Assembly (NCBI RefSeq): GCF_013394855.1
Contig: NZ_JABMLK010000001.1
Location: 124,001 to 188,000, forward strand
Reading direction: 5' to 3'
Origin: Limnobaculum xujianqingii
GTDB lineage: Bacteria > Pseudomonadota > Gammaproteobacteria > Enterobacterales > Enterobacteriaceae
DNA length: 64,000 nucleotides
In this document: piece after piece, positions 63,313 to 64,000 of the stretch
How the letters are laid out: each line of letters starts with the position of its first letter
How positions within the stretch are numbered: position 1 is the first letter of the stretch
Translations under genes and position numbers: made by a program
The notes under the pieces: model-generated
What the model saw: the letters and a program-made list of their open reading frames with translations, nothing else
What the model was told of the DNA's origin: nothing
The model's database searches: none

Positions 63313-64000
63313 TTATTCAATATCCAGCTCTTTCAATTTTCGAGTCAGGGTATTCCTGCCCCAGCCAAGTAACTGAGCGGCTTCTTGTTTGTGACCGTGA
63401 GTATGACGTAAAGCAACGGATAACAGCACACGCTCCATATCCGGCAAGGCTTCAGACAATAAATCTTCTTTGCCGGAAGACAGCGCCTGTTCCGCCCATT
63501 TCTCCAGTAATATTGTCCAGTGACCATCAAATGTGGCGGCAGAGGAGTGGGATTCCGGGGCTTGATCGTCATAAACAAACAACTCTTCCGGCAAGTCCTG
63601 GGGCAATACTTCTTTGCCAGCGGCCATTACCGTTAACCAGCGGCAGGTATTTTCCAGCTGACGAACGTTACCCGACCAGGTCATCTGGCTTAGCGCCAGT
63701 TCAGTATCCGGATGTAGAATCTTAGCTTCAACCCCCAGTTCCTGTGCGGTAATCAACAGGAAATGGCGTGCCAGACGGGGAATGTCTTCTCTGCGCTCAC
63801 GCAGCGGAGGTAAATGAATACGAATAACATTAAGACGGTGAAACAAGTCTTCACGGAAATTGTGTTCTTTTACCAACAGTTCCAGATTTTGGTGGGTGGC
63901 GGCAATAATGCGCACATCAACTTTGATGGGCTCATAGCCACCAACGCGATAAAACTGTCCGTCAGCCAAAACCCGCAACAGACGAGTCTGAACTTCCAGC
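63313..64000 (-). CDS. glnG: Nitrogen regulation response regulator NtrC, C-terminal part (5' end outside window)
   Basis: The frame is open to the window edge, so 228 C-terminal residues are visible. The sigma-54-activating AAA+ domain is represented by R-L-L-R-V-L-A-D-G-Q-F-Y-R-V-G-G, F-R-E-D-L-F-H-R-L-N-V and the arginine finger region P-L-R-E-R-R-E-D-I-P; W-S-G-N-V-R-Q-L-E-N follows. The C-terminus carries the Fis-type helix-turn-helix (A-A-Q-L-L-G-W-G-R-N-T-L-T-R-K-L). NtrC activates glnA and nitrogen-scavenging genes with sigma-54. Convergence with hemN matches E. coli. Confidence 0.95.
   Translation of the reverse strand, partial: LEVQTRLLRVLADGQFYRVGGYEPIKVDVRIIAATHQNLELLVKEHNFREDLFHRLNVIRIHLPPLRERREDIPRLARHFLLITAQELGVEAKILHPDTELALSQMTWSGNVRQLENTCRWLTVMAAGKEVLPQDLPEELFVYDDQAPESHSSAATFDGHWTILLEKWAEQALSSGKEDLLSEALPDMERVLLSVALRHTHGHKQEAAQLLGWGRNTLTRKLKELDIE

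Noticed and set aside
1..64000. tRNA, rRNA, prophage or transposase genes
   Set aside because: No T-loop motif with cloverleaf, no rRNA segments, no integrase or transposase motifs were seen in any gap or frame.

Overview
The window is a chromosomal segment of a member of the Enterobacterales that is clearly related to, but not, Escherichia/Salmonella. Many genes and their local order match the E. coli K-12 chromosome: dgoRKADT-yidR, yidQ-ibpAB, ghrB-yiaD-yiaC-tag, glyQS, and yihG-polA-spf-engB-csrC-yihI-hemN-yshB-glnG. The arrangement between these blocks differs, moderate GC content and several non-E. coli operons are present. A Budviciaceae-type genus (Pragia, Budvicia, Limnobaculum) is plausible, but that is an inference from memory. 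No prophage, insertion sequence, CRISPR array, rRNA or tRNA gene was seen.

Layout. 1-2.6 kb: 3' end of a giant Ig-repeat surface adhesin. 2.6-8.2 kb: maeB, a YegP-like protein, an acetyltransferase and an MFS transporter. 8.3-16.4 kb: Hsp70 homologue hscC and, on the other strand, its presumed partners (DjlC-like J protein and YbeU-like protein) in line with dmlA and gabD. 16.7-22.2 kb: niaP, a GNAT enzyme, a PLP-dependent dehydratase and a secreted DUF1176 protein. 22.4-27.4 kb: complete D-galactonate operon dgoRKADT. 28-31 kb: yidR, kbp and a periplasmic alpha-carbonic anhydrase. 31.2-40.7 kb: an unnamed catabolic cluster of FGGY kinase, fucose-isomerase-like protein, DapA/NanA-like aldolase, cytoplasmic sialidase-fold protein, TctCBA uptake system and LacI regulator. 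40.7-42.3 kb: yidQ and the small heat-shock genes ibpA and ibpB, with a sigma-32 promoter and two ROSE-type RNA thermometers. 42.5-52.5 kb: avtA, ghrB, a GlxA-type regulator with a divergent isochorismatase, yiaD and a short paralogue, yiaC, tag, glyQS. 52.8-64 kb: a DASS transporter, yihG, polA, Spot 42, engB, CsrC, yihI, a small membrane ORF, hemN, yshB (a 40-codon gene) and the 3' part of glnG.

The most unusual non-coding feature is a dispersed element of about 165 bp. It occurs six times (6.5, 10.1, 27.5, 42.4, 46.9 and 62.7 kb), always next to the 3' end of a gene and usually between convergent genes. Its stems differ in sequence between copies but stay complementary, which argues for a selected folded structure. 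One copy carries four perfect hairpins inserted in tandem. A second repeat type occurs at 18.0 and 27.7 kb.

Functionally, the window is rich in sugar-acid and organic-acid metabolism (maeB, dmlA, gabD, dgo, Tct cluster, DASS carrier, ghrB) and in proteostasis and post-transcriptional control (hscC system, ibpAB thermometers, Spot 42, CsrC).
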